Shown piece after piece: positions 16,262 through 25,405 of a stretch of DNA of 31,885 nt. Within the stretch, counting starts at the first letter, position 1. Every line of letters starts with the position of its first letter. Source of the DNA: CAIKOD01 sp035543455 (lineage in GTDB: Archaea; Halobacteriota; Methanomicrobia; Methanomicrobiales; Methanospirillaceae); the NCBI GenBank assembly GCA_035543455.1, contig DATKKE010000059.1:1-31885 (forward strand). The letters are read 5' to 3'. The notes under the pieces were generated by a model that had not been told where the DNA came from, ran no database searches, and saw only the letters and a program-made list of their open reading frames with translations. The translations under genes were made by a program, and so were the position numbers.

Positions 16262-18682
16262 ATGGATAAAACTGAAGAATACGGATTAAGTGCCCGGGAA
16301 GCACGCGAAATTTTATCAAACGTCGGGCCCAATGAGATCTTCCGACGCAAAAAAATCAGTTTCCTTGAGATTGCCCGCCATGAAGTAACCGAACCGATGA
16401 TCCTGCTCCTCCTTTTTGTCGGGGTCGTTTATAGTATCTGGGGTGGGCTCTTTGACGCCGTCACAATTTTTGTTATTATTGCCCTGCTCGTCATTGCGGA
16501 GGTATATAACGAATACAGGGCTAAAAACGCGATTGCAGCCCTTGAACTGATCGCTGCCCCGGGATCACGGGTTATCAGGGATGGCCGGATCGTAACGGTT
16601 GATTCGCGGGAGGTCGTCCCGGGAGATCTGCTTGTCCTTGTCACCGGTACGAAAATTGCCGCCGATTCGGAGGTTATGCGTTCCACGAACCTGCAGTGCG
16701 ACGAATCCGCTCTTACCGGGGAGTCGTTTCCTGTTGAAAAGAAATCTTCCGATCCGCTGTATGCGGGAACAAGCATCGTATCCGGGGAGGGAACGGCGAG
16801 AGTCCTTATTACCGGCAGGAAGACCCGTCTCGGTCAGATTGCAGCGACAGCCGAGGAGATCCGCCCCCCAAAAACCGCCCTGCAACTCGCGATGAAAGAC
16901 CTGGCGGGTAAGCTGGTATATATCGCAGTATTCTTTTCTGTTGCGATTACCCTGATCGGCATCATCCGCGGTCAGGATATCCGCACCATGATCCTGACCG
17001 GGCTTTCATTGTCCTTCGCAACGATTCCCGAAGAGCTCCCGATTATTATAACCATGGTGCTGGGGATTGGTGCATACCAGCTTTCCAGGAAGAAATTTCT
17101 CGTCAAAAAACTGAAAGCGGCCGAAACTCTTGGAAATGCAACGGTTATCGTTACGGACAAAACTGGAACCATTACTGAAAACAAGATGAAGATTGCCCGT
17201 CTCTATCCTGGAAATGAGGTGGAGATCCTCAAAATTGCGTATGCAAGTCTTCCGGAATTCCCGACATCCCCCCTCGATCGCGCCATCCAGGTGAGAGCCG
17301 GAGAGCTGGGTATTACTGGAAATAACACTCCTCCTGTCAGCGAAAGAGATTTTGGGGATGGCAAAAAGACAAGGGCGATCGTCAGAGATACCCCGGAAGG
17401 TTTTATGCTCTACCTGAACGGGGCTCCTGAGGAGGTCTTCCGGGCGTGCACAGATCTGCCCGCAGATATCATTGATCAACTCAAATCCGAGACCGCAAAC
17501 GGCAGGAGGGTTATTGCAGTCTCTTCGCGGCACGTCATGCCAGGCGAGCCGGTTAATGGTGTCTTGCCCAAGGAGGCAAACCTTCTCTTCGGCGGAATCA
17601 TTTCGTTTGAAGACCCGCCCCGGGCCGGTGTCAGGGCAACTATCGAACGGGCCCGTGCAGCCGGGATAAGGACAATTATGGTCACCGGCGACCATCCTCT
17701 GACTGCAGGAGCGATAGCCCGTTCAGTCGGGATTATCGACCTGGACGGGAGAGTAATGACCGGTGAAGATCTTGACACGATGTCAGACTCCGATCTTTCC
17801 GAAACAGTCAGGAATACCAATGTATTCGCCCGCACCACACCTGAACACAAATACCGGATCGTGAAGGCCCTCCAGGGGAACGGGGATGTTGTTGCTGTCA
17901 CCGGTGACGGGATTAACGACACCCTCGCGCTCCGGGCAGCAGATATCGGTATTGCCATGGGTATCCGGGGTACCGATGTTGCCCGGGATGCGGCAGGAGT
18001 AGTTCTCGCCGATGATAATTATATCACGATTACCCAGGGAATTTTTGAAGGACGAAAATTCTTCGATAACCTGCAAAAGGGAATTAAGTATTACCTGTCG
18101 ATAAAAACAGCACTGATTGCCATCTTTCTTCTTCCCGTACTCTTTGGGATCGGACTTCCCTTCGCCCCGATACAGATAATCCTGCTCGAGCTCTTCATGG
18201 ACCTTGGTGCATCGGCAGGATTTGTCAGCGAACCGCCGGAACGGAATATCTATACGCGGCCGCCGGGAGATCCCAAAAAACCAATTTTTGACAGGCAGAT
18301 GGTGAGGGATATCATGATACGGGGAGCATTCCTCTTTACCGCCGTGATGGCAGTCTATCTCATTGCCGGTGTTTACGGGCTCGATACGGTAACGATGCAG
18401 ACCTATGCGTTCACTGCGTGGATCTTCGGGCATATCGCCCTCGCTTACACATCGAGGTCTGAGAAGGAGCTCCTCATTCCCCACCACCTGTTCGAAAACC
18501 GCGTGATCAACATCTGGGCACTTTGTGCGGTCATATTTTTACTGGCCGGAATTTACATTCCGCTATTAAACAAGGCCTTCATGCTCTCGCCCCTCCCCCC
18601 CCTTATGGTAGCAGTCGTGGCAGTAGTTGTGTCGCTCCTGATCTGGGTACTTGAATTGAGAAAGGTGATCCGGTCCCGGTGA
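16262..18682 (+). CDS. Cation-transporting P-type ATPase (806 aa)
   Basis: ATP-driven cation pump of the P2/P3-like class. Order: N-terminal cation-ATPase domain (about 1-45), helix pair, actuator domain with T-G-E-S (about 152-155), helix 4 with P-E-E-L-P (usually P-E-G-L-P in calcium pumps), phosphorylation site D299 in D-K-T-G-T, the hinge M-V-T-G-D-H at about 472, and G-D-G-I-N-D in the P-domain. The usual N-D-A-P-A-L is N-D-T-L-A-L here. Helix 6 reads L-F-M-D-L-G-A-S-A-G, without the typical calcium-pump N-x-x-T-D. So the ion is unclear: proton, magnesium or calcium. About ten helices. Purine tract AGGGGA before the ATG; T8 follows the stop. Confidence 0.92.
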   Translation: MDKTEEYGLSAREAREILSNVGPNEIFRRKKISFLEIARHEVTEPMILLLLFVGVVYSIWGGLFDAVTIFVIIALLVIAEVYNEYRAKNAIAALELIAAPGSRVIRDGRIVTVDSREVVPGDLLVLVTGTKIAADSEVMRSTNLQCDESALTGESFPVEKKSSDPLYAGTSIVSGEGTARVLITGRKTRLGQIAATAEEIRPPKTALQLAMKDLAGKLVYIAVFFSVAITLIGIIRGQDIRTMILTGLSLSFATIPEELPIIITMVLGIGAYQLSRKKFLVKKLKAAETLGNATVIVTDKTGTITENKMKIARLYPGNEVEILKIAYASLPEFPTSPLDRAIQVRAGELGITGNNTPPVSERDFGDGKKTRAIVRDTPEGFMLYLNGAPEEVFRACTDLPADIIDQLKSETANGRRVIAVSSRHVMPGEPVNGVLPKEANLLFGGIISFEDPPRAGVRATIERARAAGIRTIMVTGDHPLTAGAIARSVGIIDLDGRVMTGEDLDTMSDSDLSETVRNTNVFARTTPEHKYRIVKALQGNGDVVAVTGDGINDTLALRAADIGIAMGIRGTDVARDAAGVVLADDNYITITQGIFEGRKFFDNLQKGIKYYLSIKTALIAIFLLPVLFGIGLPFAPIQIILLELFMDLGASAGFVSEPPERNIYTRPPGDPKKPIFDRQMVRDIMIRGAFLFTAVMAVYLIAGVYGLDTVTMQTYAFTAWIFGHIALAYTSRSEKELLIPHHLFENRVINIWALCAVIFLLAGIYIPLLNKAFMLSPLPPLMVAVVAVVVSLLIWVLELRKVIRSR

Positions 18683-18696
18683 GAATAACAGGTTCA

Positions 18697-18704
18697 TTTT
18701 TTTT
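18697..18704 (+). terminator. Oligo-T terminator after the P-type ATPase gene
   Basis: Eight T, 14 bases after the ATPase stop. Confidence 0.5.
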
Positions 18705-18795
18705 ATTGTCCCGGCACCATGTTTCCCTGTTGATTATACTTCCGGGCAGATTCCGGGTAACAACTAACTAATAGGAACATGCCGAACCGATATGT

Positions 18796-19491
18796 ATGCG
18801 CCCGTATGTTACCGTGAATTTTGCCATGAGTGCCGACGGCAAGTTGTCCACGGCGCAGAGGCGCCAGGTAAAAATATCCGGGCCTGCAGACTTTCTTCGC
18901 GTCGATCAGCTCAAAGCTCAAAAGGACGCAATAATGGTGGGTATAGGGACCGTCCTTGCCGATGACCCATCTCTTACGGTCAAATCCGAAGACCTCAGGT
19001 CATGGAGAAGAAGCCTTGGGAAGGATGAAAATCCGATCAGGGTTGTTGTCGACAGCAGGGGGAAAATCCCGGCTGACGCATCGGTTCTCCATAAAGGACC
19101 GGGGAGGCGCATTATCGGATGTTCAAGGTCCGCTGGTCCTGAGGTGATAGAACGGTTAGGTTCCTTTGCAGAAGTCATTGTTAGCGGCGACGATATGGTT
19201 GATCTGGCAGGATTACTTAGCGAGCTCTCCCGAAAGGGGGTAAATTCGCTGATGGTCGAAGGAGGAGGGACACTCCTGTGGTCATTCTTCGAAAACCGGC
19301 TGGTGGACGAGGTGTACCAGTTTGTCGGGAATATTATCATCGGTGGGGAAGGATCACCGACGCCCGCTGACGGTCCGGGCTTCCTCAGGGAAATGCAATT
19401 CACGAAGATGGATCTTATCAGCTCAGCGCCTCTCGATGAAGGTATCCTGCTCCACTGGAAGGTCAGGCAGGAAAAGAATGTTCCTGGATGA
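18796..19491 (+). CDS. arfC: 2,5-diamino-6-ribosylaminopyrimidinone phosphate reductase (231 aa)
   Basis: Archaeal RibD-C/RIB7-like reductase that, using NADPH, reduces the ribose of the GTP-derived pyrimidine to ribitol in riboflavin (and F420) synthesis. Marks: M-R-P-Y-V-T-V-N-F-A-M-S-A-D-G-K-L-S at 1-18, with A-M-S-A-D-G the substrate-binding signature; D-A-I-M-V-G-I-G-T-V-L-A-D-D-P-S-L at about 43-59, the classic G-x-x-T-V-x-x-D-D-P-x-L; N-P-I-R-V-V-V-D-S-R strand; and L-M-V-E-G-G-G-T-L at about 150-158 with NADPH-binding glycines. Length is usual for the archaeal single-domain enzyme. ATG 18796 matches the family N-terminus. No neighbour belongs to the pathway; it may be a single-gene unit. 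Confidence 0.9.
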   Translation: MRPYVTVNFAMSADGKLSTAQRRQVKISGPADFLRVDQLKAQKDAIMVGIGTVLADDPSLTVKSEDLRSWRRSLGKDENPIRVVVDSRGKIPADASVLHKGPGRRIIGCSRSAGPEVIERLGSFAEVIVSGDDMVDLAGLLSELSRKGVNSLMVEGGGTLLWSFFENRLVDEVYQFVGNIIIGGEGSPTPADGPGFLREMQFTKMDLISSAPLDEGILLHWKVRQEKNVPG

Positions 19492-19588
19492 AGGCGGAGT
19501 TTGTTTATCGCAATGCAAATTCGGCTTTTTTTTAAAATTACCAATGGAATGCCGGATTAATACCGGCTATTATTGACGGGATAGCAGA

Positions 19589-19598
19589 TTATATATAC
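19589..19598 (+). promoter_or_regulatory. TATA box for the 101-residue membrane protein
   Basis: TTATATATAC lies 27 to 36 bases before the ATG at 19625, placing transcription start close to the start codon (short leader). Confidence 0.6.
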
Positions 19599-19624
19599 AA
19601 AACGTCTGAATTTCATGTACCACA

Positions 19625-19930
19625 ATGGGCATGATTTTATCGGGGCTCCTTGGGCTCTGTTCGGTAATTTTAGGATCGTATGCGGTTTTTAATATTCTCA
19701 ATGGAATTATCGATTTCATCTACCATGTCAGAAATTATGGACAGGGTATTGTCCCCCTGTTCGTCTATATTGGAATGACGTTCCTCATCCCGGTCTTCGC
19801 CATAATCCTCGCATACCTGATGGCCCGGGGGCTGTCAAAGGGCGGAAAGGCAATCGTAGTTGTTTTAATCATGCTCACCGGTTTCGTGGGGCTGTTGTTA
19901 TTTTCGAACTACCGGCTGGTCCTTCAATAA
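19625..19930 (+). CDS. Small three-helix membrane protein (101 aa)
   Basis: About three hydrophobic segments: residues 4-32, 42-65 and 74-92, with a basic loop between the last two (A-R-G-L-S-K-G-G-K). The chain ends Y-R-L-V-L-Q. I recognise no family. It has its own TATA box 27 bases upstream and ends just before a bidirectional terminator, so it is a single-gene unit convergent with the rubredoxin-TPP gene. The distribution of hydrophobic and charged residues supports a real gene. Confidence 0.75.
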   Translation: MGMILSGLLGLCSVILGSYAVFNILNGIIDFIYHVRNYGQGIVPLFVYIGMTFLIPVFAIILAYLMARGLSKGGKAIVVVLIMLTGFVGLLLFSNYRLVLQ

Positions 19931-19935
19931 AAGCC

Positions 19936-19988
19936 TTTTTTGTCGTTTAATATCCCTTGTTATTGAAGGATCGGGACAAGGAAAAAAA
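19936..19988. terminator. Bidirectional terminator between convergent genes
   Basis: T6 at 19936-19941 serves the plus-strand membrane gene. A7 at 19982-19988 is a T tract for the minus-strand gene. Between them, CCTTGT (19955-19960) and ACAAGG (19976-19981) form an inverted repeat. Confidence 0.55.
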
Positions 19989-19998
19989 TTCTCTCCTT

Positions 19999-21771
19999 TC
20001 AGAACCTCTTTGGATCGGTATCTATATCAATAATGACGGGGCGATCGCGTTCTATCGCTTTCAGAACGGCATCCCCGAGGTCCCCGGGACGGGTTACCTT
20101 AATGCCTACGCCACCGGAATTTTCTGCATATGCGGCGAAATCGGTATTAACGAGGTTTGTTCCAAAATTAGGATAATTTTCCATCATCTGTTCGACCTGG
20201 ATCATCCCAAGCTGGCGGTTGTTCAGAATCACAACTATTATGGGCAGGTTGTATTTCACCGCGGTCATGAAATCTGCCATTGCCATTGAAAATCCCCCGT
20301 CACCGGTAATGCAGACAACGGTTTTTTCAGGAAAGGCAACTTTCGCGGCTATGGCTGCGGGGAATCCGAACCCCATCGTCGCCAGGTATCCGGACATCAC
20401 CATGCGTTGCCGTTTCATCCGGAAATTTCTCCCGAACCACCAGCCGTTTTCACCCACATCGATGGTGACAACTGCATCCTCTGGAATCGTTTCGGAAAGT
20501 ACCTTCATGATATAGGGGGGACGGATCGGAACCGAATTGGGATTTGCCTCGTGATCGCGTTGGGTATCCCATTCCTGTTTCAGCGCTGCAATTTTTGGCA
20601 GGACCAAATCATCAGGCCTGTCTTTGAGGCGTTTTTTTAATTCCGGCAAAACAAGGCCACAATTCCCCCACAGGGCGACGGAAAAGGGGTGTTTGCCAAG
20701 CTTAACCGGGTCAATATCCACCTGGACGAGCGGTTTGTCATACGGGACCGCTGTCATTTTGGAGAACCCGACACCAAACGTAATCAGAAGGTCGGCATCA
20801 CGTGCGAGGTCTCTCGCCTGGAGAGATCCCACCGTCCCGAGGATCCCCATAAGCCAGGGATTGTCGTCGGGGATTATTCCTTTCGCACGGAATGTAGTCA
20901 GGATGGGCGCCCTGATCGTTTCTGCAATGGCAAGAACCTCGGATGGGACGTGATAGGCACCCCAGCCCGCAATAATTACCGGCTTTTTTGCGGAATTGAT
21001 CAGGTTTGCAGCGTCATCGAGATCCCTGCTATCCGACTGGATATTAAAATTGGTCACACAGCTTTCGGCAGTACAGTATGTGGCGTTGAGAGGCTCCTTC
21101 TGGATGTCATTCGGCACAGAGATCTGAGAGACCCCCCGGCGGACAATCGCATACCTCAATGCCGATGTCATGAGCTGGACGGTCATGGTCTTGTCGTATA
21201 TGGTATTATTCCAGACGGTGATCGGCCTGAAAAATGCGTCCTGGTCAATTTCCTGGAACCCGCCCGGCCCTGAGTATTGCATCTCCACCTGGCCATTGAT
21301 CGATATGAGCGAGGCGTTGTCTTCTTTTGCATCGTACAAGCCGGTTGACAGGTTTGTTGCCCCCGGTCCTGCGATGGTGACGCATGCTGCAATACCTCTG
21401 GTAAGCTTGTTATAAGCCGATGCTGCCATGGCGGCATTTTCTTCGTGCCTTACCATTATCAGCCGTATTTTTGTTGATTTACGAAGGGCATCGATTATAC
21501 CGAGGGAGGAGGTGCCAGGCAGGGCAAATGCAACCTTCACTCCCCAGTTTTCCAGCACCGTGATTATGACATCTGAGACGGTGGTCGATGCATTTTTATG
21601 GATTTCCTCATCAAGGACCAGTTCGAATGCATCCTTGCCCGCCTGGCAGACCGGACACCGCCAGTCGTCAGGCAGACGTTCAAAAGGGGTGCCTGGGAGA
21701 GTCCCTGTTTCCGGTTCTCCTTTCTCCTCGTCATAGACATACCCGCAGACCCTGCATTTCCATGTTCTCAT
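19999..21771 (-). CDS. Rubredoxin fused to a thiamine-diphosphate enzyme (590 aa)
   Basis: Two-part protein. Residues 1-52 are a rubredoxin: C6-x2-C9 in W-K-C-R-V-C-G-Y-V-Y and C39-x2-C42 in W-R-C-P-V-C-Q-A-G, enough to bind one iron. From about residue 60 it is a pyruvate-oxidase/acetolactate-synthase-type TPP enzyme: E110 in R-H-E-E-N-A-A activates TPP; G-D-G-G-F at 490-494 with N-N at 517-518 holds the cofactor metal. Middle domain has the G-W-G-A-Y-H region used for nucleotide binding in the family, so a flavin is possible. The fusion suggests that rubredoxin takes or gives electrons to a 2-oxoacid reaction, for instance oxygen or peroxide defence or pyruvate oxidation. Starts at ATG 21771, preceded by CAGGAG. 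It is divergent from copA. Confidence 0.9.
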   Translation of the reverse strand: MRTWKCRVCGYVYDEEKGEPETGTLPGTPFERLPDDWRCPVCQAGKDAFELVLDEEIHKNASTTVSDVIITVLENWGVKVAFALPGTSSLGIIDALRKSTKIRLIMVRHEENAAMAASAYNKLTRGIAACVTIAGPGATNLSTGLYDAKEDNASLISINGQVEMQYSGPGGFQEIDQDAFFRPITVWNNTIYDKTMTVQLMTSALRYAIVRRGVSQISVPNDIQKEPLNATYCTAESCVTNFNIQSDSRDLDDAANLINSAKKPVIIAGWGAYHVPSEVLAIAETIRAPILTTFRAKGIIPDDNPWLMGILGTVGSLQARDLARDADLLITFGVGFSKMTAVPYDKPLVQVDIDPVKLGKHPFSVALWGNCGLVLPELKKRLKDRPDDLVLPKIAALKQEWDTQRDHEANPNSVPIRPPYIMKVLSETIPEDAVVTIDVGENGWWFGRNFRMKRQRMVMSGYLATMGFGFPAAIAAKVAFPEKTVVCITGDGGFSMAMADFMTAVKYNLPIIVVILNNRQLGMIQVEQMMENYPNFGTNLVNTDFAAYAENSGGVGIKVTRPGDLGDAVLKAIERDRPVIIDIDTDPKRF

Positions 21772-21850
21772 ACAACAATCTCCTGATCAACCGATAGACC
21801 ATTGAAGAATCTCTTAGTATATCTGCCTTATCCAGATTTTCAGGGACCTC

Positions 21851-21878
21851 CGGGTACCGCGATGGTAATTCGCACCCG
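21851..21878. promoter_or_regulatory. Imperfect inverted repeat in the divergent copA region
   Basis: CGGGT (21851-21855) and GCGA (21859-21862) pair with TCGC (21870-21873) and ACCCG (21874-21878), with ACC bulged. It sits about 28 bases before the copA TATA box, so it could be an operator for copper response; not a recognised site. Confidence 0.25.
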
Positions 21879-21905
21879 GACGACCCGTACCAAACGGCGA
21901 GGAGT

Positions 21906-21915
21906 TTATATAACT
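21906..21915 (+). promoter_or_regulatory. TATA box for copA
   Basis: TTTATATAAC lies 23-32 bases before ATG 21938, so the transcript probably starts at or very near the start codon (leaderless). Confidence 0.6.
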
Positions 21916-21937
21916 GATATGTTCTACATCCTATGAC

Positions 21938-24382
21938 ATGCCCGACGATCCGAAGAAAAAGGCGGAATTGAAGATTTCAGGGATGGAATGCGCTACATGT
22001 GCGATTAACATCGAAGAATCCCTCGCAAAAGTTGCGGAGGTATCCAGTGCCTCGGTGAATTTTGGAACAGATACGGCACATGTGGAGTTCGACCCCTCAA
22101 AAGTGAACCTCTCCGATCTGGAAAATGCCGTCAGGGACGCAGGATATGACGTAATAAATAAAGAAGTCGTTTTAAAAGTTGGAGGTATGGTCTGTGCGAC
22201 ATGTGTCCAGACTATTGAATTTGCATTACGGGCATTACCCGGGGTCGTTTCTGCATCGGTGAACCTTGCCACCGAAAAGGCATATGTCACCTATAATCCG
22301 TCCATCTCAGGTATTGACGATATGAAATCGGCAATCGAAGACGCCGGATACCAATACCTGGGACTTGCAGACGATGTTAGCGGGGATACGGAGAGAAAGG
22401 CACGGGAAAAGGACCTGCACGATAAATTCCTGCGGTTCAGCATCGGGTTTTTAGTAAGCATACCCCTGTTGATCGCCATGTTTGTCGTCCCCATGGCTTA
22501 CCTGCAGACAATGGCCTACGCGATGTTTGTCATAGCGACACCGGTGTTCATTTTCATCTCCTACCCGATTTTTAAGGCAGCCCGCATGGCTCTCCGCAAC
22601 CGGACGCTCAACATGGATGTCATGTATGCGATGGGGATTGGTGTGGCCTATGTATCGAGTGTCTTAGGGACATTTAATCTCGTTCTGACACCGGAATTCA
22701 TGTTCTACGACGCCGCGATCATGCTTTCTTCATTCCTGATTCTCGGGCGCTATCTTGAAGCACGGGCAAAGGTGAGAACTTCCGATGCGATAAGGAAACT
22801 TGCGGGTCTGCGGCCAAAAACTGCAGCGATCATCAGGGAAGGCCGGGAAACAGAGGTCCCGGTCGAGGACATTGTCGTCGGCGACGTTGTCAGGGTAAGG
22901 CCCGGGGAGAACGTTGCTGTGGACGGGGAAGTCGTCGCCGGTGAGAGTTATGTCGATGAATCCATGATTACCGGTGAACCGGTCCCTCCCTTCAAAACAG
23001 CGGGCAGCAGGGTAGTCGGGGGTACGATCAACCAGAACGGCGTATTGTCGGTAAAAGCTTTGAAGGTCGGGAAAGATACGGTCCTCGCCCAGATCATCAA
23101 GCTCGTCGAGGATGCACAGGGGTCGAAGCCACCGGTGCAGAAAATTGCCGATACTGCCGTCACGTACTTTATTCCGGTTGTCCTGGTTATCGCACTGGCA
23201 GCGTTTATCGGCTGGTATTTTATCGCCGGATCCAGCCTCCTGTTCGCCCTGACGGCGCTTATTTCCGTCCTCGTGGTTGCATGTCCGTGTGCCCTCGGGC
23301 TTGCAACACCGACTGCCGTCACCGTGGGTGTAGGACGGGGGGCCGAGCTTGGCATTCTCATAAAAAACGGGGAAGCACTTGAGGTGGCCGAGAAAATTAC
23401 AACGGTCGTTTTCGATAAAACCGGGACACTTACCCGTGGCAGACCTGAAGTTACTGATGTTATTCCGGTTGGGATCCCGGAAACTACGCTTCTTACCATC
23501 GCCCTCGCTGTCGAGAAAAATTCAGAGCACCCTCTTGCAAGAGCCGTTACCCAGTATGCGGAAGGTAAAGGAATAGCAGCCGAATCAGCCTCACATTTCC
23601 AGGCATCCGGGGGCAAAGGCGTTATTGCCGATGTTCTTGGGGAAGAGGTCGCGGTCGGAAACCGTGTTCTGATGGCCGGGCGTGGGGTCGTGGTCGGACA
23701 GGAACTTGAATCCAGTATCGCGGATCTTGAGGAAGCGGGAAAAACATCGGTCCTCATTGCAGTCGGCGACCATATTGCCGGGGTGATCGCAATAGCCGAC
23801 ACACTGAAGAAAACTTCGGGAAATGCAATCAGCAGCCTGAAATCGATGGGAATCAGGGTTATTATGATTACCGGGGATAACCCGCGGACCGCACGGGCGA
23901 TCGCCCGGCAGGCGGGGATAGATGACGTGATTGCGGGAGTCCTGCCCGGGGGAAAGGCCCTGGCAGTCAAGGCATTGCAGGAGAAGGGTGAAACTGTTGC
24001 ATTCGTCGGGGACGGTATCAACGATGCACCTGCGCTGGCCCAGGCAGATGTCGGGATCGCGATCGGGAGCGGTACCGATATTGCAATAGAGACCGGCGAT
24101 ATTGTGCTTATTAAAGACGACCTGGGCGATTCTGTCGCTGCAATCCAGTTGTCGAGAAAAGTTATGGGGCGCATCAGGGGTAATATTTTCTGGGCATTTG
24201 CTTACAATGCAGCGCTTATCCCGGTTGCCGCCGGGGTTCTCTACCCCTCGTTCGGTATTATTTTCCGCCCTGAACTTTCGGCTTTTGCCATGGCCTTAAG
24301 CTCGGTCACGGTGGTCAGTCTTTCGCTGCTTCTGAAAACTTATATCCCTGAAGTGAAAAAAGGAATACGTGAGGTGAACTGA
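21938..24382 (+). CDS. copA: Copper-type P1B ATPase with two heavy-metal domains (814 aa)
   Basis: Heavy-metal pump, probably for Cu(I) export. Two N-terminal HMA domains with G-M-E-C-A-T-C (C18, C21) and G-M-V-C-A-T-C (C86, C89); a long N-terminal helix; actuator domain with S-M-I-T-G-E-P (about residues 345-351, the usual T-G-E-P); helix with A-C-P-C-A-L-G-L-A-T-P (C449, C451); phosphorylated D493 in D-K-T-G-T; S-E-H-P-L-A (family hallmark) and G-D-G-I-N-D-A-P-A-L. The final helices contain Y-N-x-x-x-x-P and M-A-x-S-S, matching CopA-type Cu(I) ligands rather than zinc pumps. Leaderless-looking promoter. Its TGA overlaps the ATG of the YHS gene by one base. Confidence 0.95.
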   Translation: MPDDPKKKAELKISGMECATCAINIEESLAKVAEVSSASVNFGTDTAHVEFDPSKVNLSDLENAVRDAGYDVINKEVVLKVGGMVCATCVQTIEFALRALPGVVSASVNLATEKAYVTYNPSISGIDDMKSAIEDAGYQYLGLADDVSGDTERKAREKDLHDKFLRFSIGFLVSIPLLIAMFVVPMAYLQTMAYAMFVIATPVFIFISYPIFKAARMALRNRTLNMDVMYAMGIGVAYVSSVLGTFNLVLTPEFMFYDAAIMLSSFLILGRYLEARAKVRTSDAIRKLAGLRPKTAAIIREGRETEVPVEDIVVGDVVRVRPGENVAVDGEVVAGESYVDESMITGEPVPPFKTAGSRVVGGTINQNGVLSVKALKVGKDTVLAQIIKLVEDAQGSKPPVQKIADTAVTYFIPVVLVIALAAFIGWYFIAGSSLLFALTALISVLVVACPCALGLATPTAVTVGVGRGAELGILIKNGEALEVAEKITTVVFDKTGTLTRGRPEVTDVIPVGIPETTLLTIALAVEKNSEHPLARAVTQYAEGKGIAAESASHFQASGGKGVIADVLGEEVAVGNRVLMAGRGVVVGQELESSIADLEEAGKTSVLIAVGDHIAGVIAIADTLKKTSGNAISSLKSMGIRVIMITGDNPRTARAIARQAGIDDVIAGVLPGGKALAVKALQEKGETVAFVGDGINDAPALAQADVGIAIGSGTDIAIETGDIVLIKDDLGDSVAAIQLSRKVMGRIRGNIFWAFAYNAALIPVAAGVLYPSFGIIFRPELSAFAMALSSVTVVSLSLLLKTYIPEVKKGIREVN

Positions 24383-24522
24383 TGGCTATTGACCCCATAT
24401 GCAAAATGACCGTCGACGAAAAAACAGCCAAATTTAAGAGCGAATACGAGGGCAAAACCTACTATTTCTGTGCGCCCGGCTGCAAGAAGAAATTCGATGC
24501 GGATCCCGGGAAATATATATAG
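24382..24522 (+). CDS. YHS-domain mini-protein (46 aa)
   Basis: Starts at an ATG sharing one base with the copA stop (TGATG) and ends TAG 24520-24522. It contains the whole YHS domain: M-A-I-D-P-I-C7-K-M at the N-terminus, T-Y-Y-F-C30-A-P-G-C34-K-K-K-F in the second half, and D-P-x-K-Y at the end. YHS domains bind copper or other metals and are often fused to, or encoded beside, copper ATPases. The overlap shows translational coupling, so it probably works with CopA as a metal chaperone or sensor. Because it is so short it could be overlooked. T8 follows. Confidence 0.88.
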   Translation: MAIDPICKMTVDEKTAKFKSEYEGKTYYFCAPGCKKKFDADPGKYI

Positions 24523-24537
24523 GATAAAGAATTACTG

Positions 24538-24545
24538 TTTTTTTT
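24538..24545 (+). terminator. Oligo-T terminator after copA-YHS
   Basis: Eight T, 16 bases after the YHS stop. The next 207 bases have no gene on either strand. Confidence 0.55.
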
Positions 24546-24860
24546 GCGAAGGCGATCTAAAAAACTCTGTTGTTCGCCTGTTTTTCAAATGAGGCTTTAT
24601 ATCCGTGATTATTCATATCCCAGCTTTTTCTGGCAGGCTGTTCATAATCCGTGCTTCATAGAGGGGCTATTCATGTAACGCGGTTTTCATTCCTGCCAGG
24701 GTGATGAATACCAATCGGGGCAAATCTGAAAATCATGGTTTAAGGGTTAGTCATGCCACGTTATGCATTTCAATCGATTGGAGAGAAAGCCCGGGATCTT
24801 CAGGAAATCAATAGGATTTACCGTCTGTCCCGGGACGATCTTCCCGAAAATTTTGGACGA

Positions 24861-25211
24861 TTATTTTGTTGCATTGTCCGCCAGGTCGCCGACAACAGGA
24901 AGTTTGAATTTTTCTCCCTGGTATGCCTTGATCATGAGGACGATCCACAGGATGAACATGAGAATCCCGATCAGTATAGCGATAACATATGCGATCTCGC
25001 TCCACCAGAATACATACCATGCAATCCAGTAAATGATATTTAGTGGAAGAAACGTGTATACCGACTGTAATGCGTGGAATTTTACCATCTTATTGTCCTT
25101 TTCGACCAGGTAAAAGAAAATTCCCGTTACCCAGACGATTAAATAACACAGCAATGATGCGATATTTTCATCAAGACCGAAGCTGGCCTTTCGTGTTTGA
25201 GTATCTGCCAT
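24861..25211 (-). CDS. DUF4870 (Tic20-like) membrane protein (116 aa)
   Basis: Membrane protein with three helices (about residues 17-34, 46-66 and 72-95 of this reading). The N-terminal part, G-L-D-E-N-I-A-S-L-L-C-Y, and F-H-A-L-Q-S fit DUF4870, Tic20-like integral proteins of unknown role. I chose ATG 25211 (M-A-D-T-Q); the open frame can extend to a GTG at 25220. GAGG lies three bases before either candidate, so the start is not settled. A TATA-like TTTAAATATTTC about 40 bases upstream gives an independent promoter. Faces ferritin on the plus strand, with which it shares the intergenic region. Confidence 0.82.
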   Translation of the reverse strand: MADTQTRKASFGLDENIASLLCYLIVWVTGIFFYLVEKDNKMVKFHALQSVYTFLPLNIIYWIAWYVFWWSEIAYVIAILIGILMFILWIVLMIKAYQGEKFKLPVVGDLADNATK

Positions 25212-25405
25212 TAGCCTCACAAACCTCTAATAAACAGAAGCGTCATTCCGAAATATTTAAAATTTTCTCCAGTTTCCATAAAGTATAATATCCTGAAGCC
25301 CTTTTCGGCATTCGCACCAGCGAAATCCGGGTTCGTGGTCTCCCGTATCTTCGAAACACTTAATTAAGAAGAGCTCCAGTACTCCCCTGCGGAGGAGTTT
25401 TCCTT

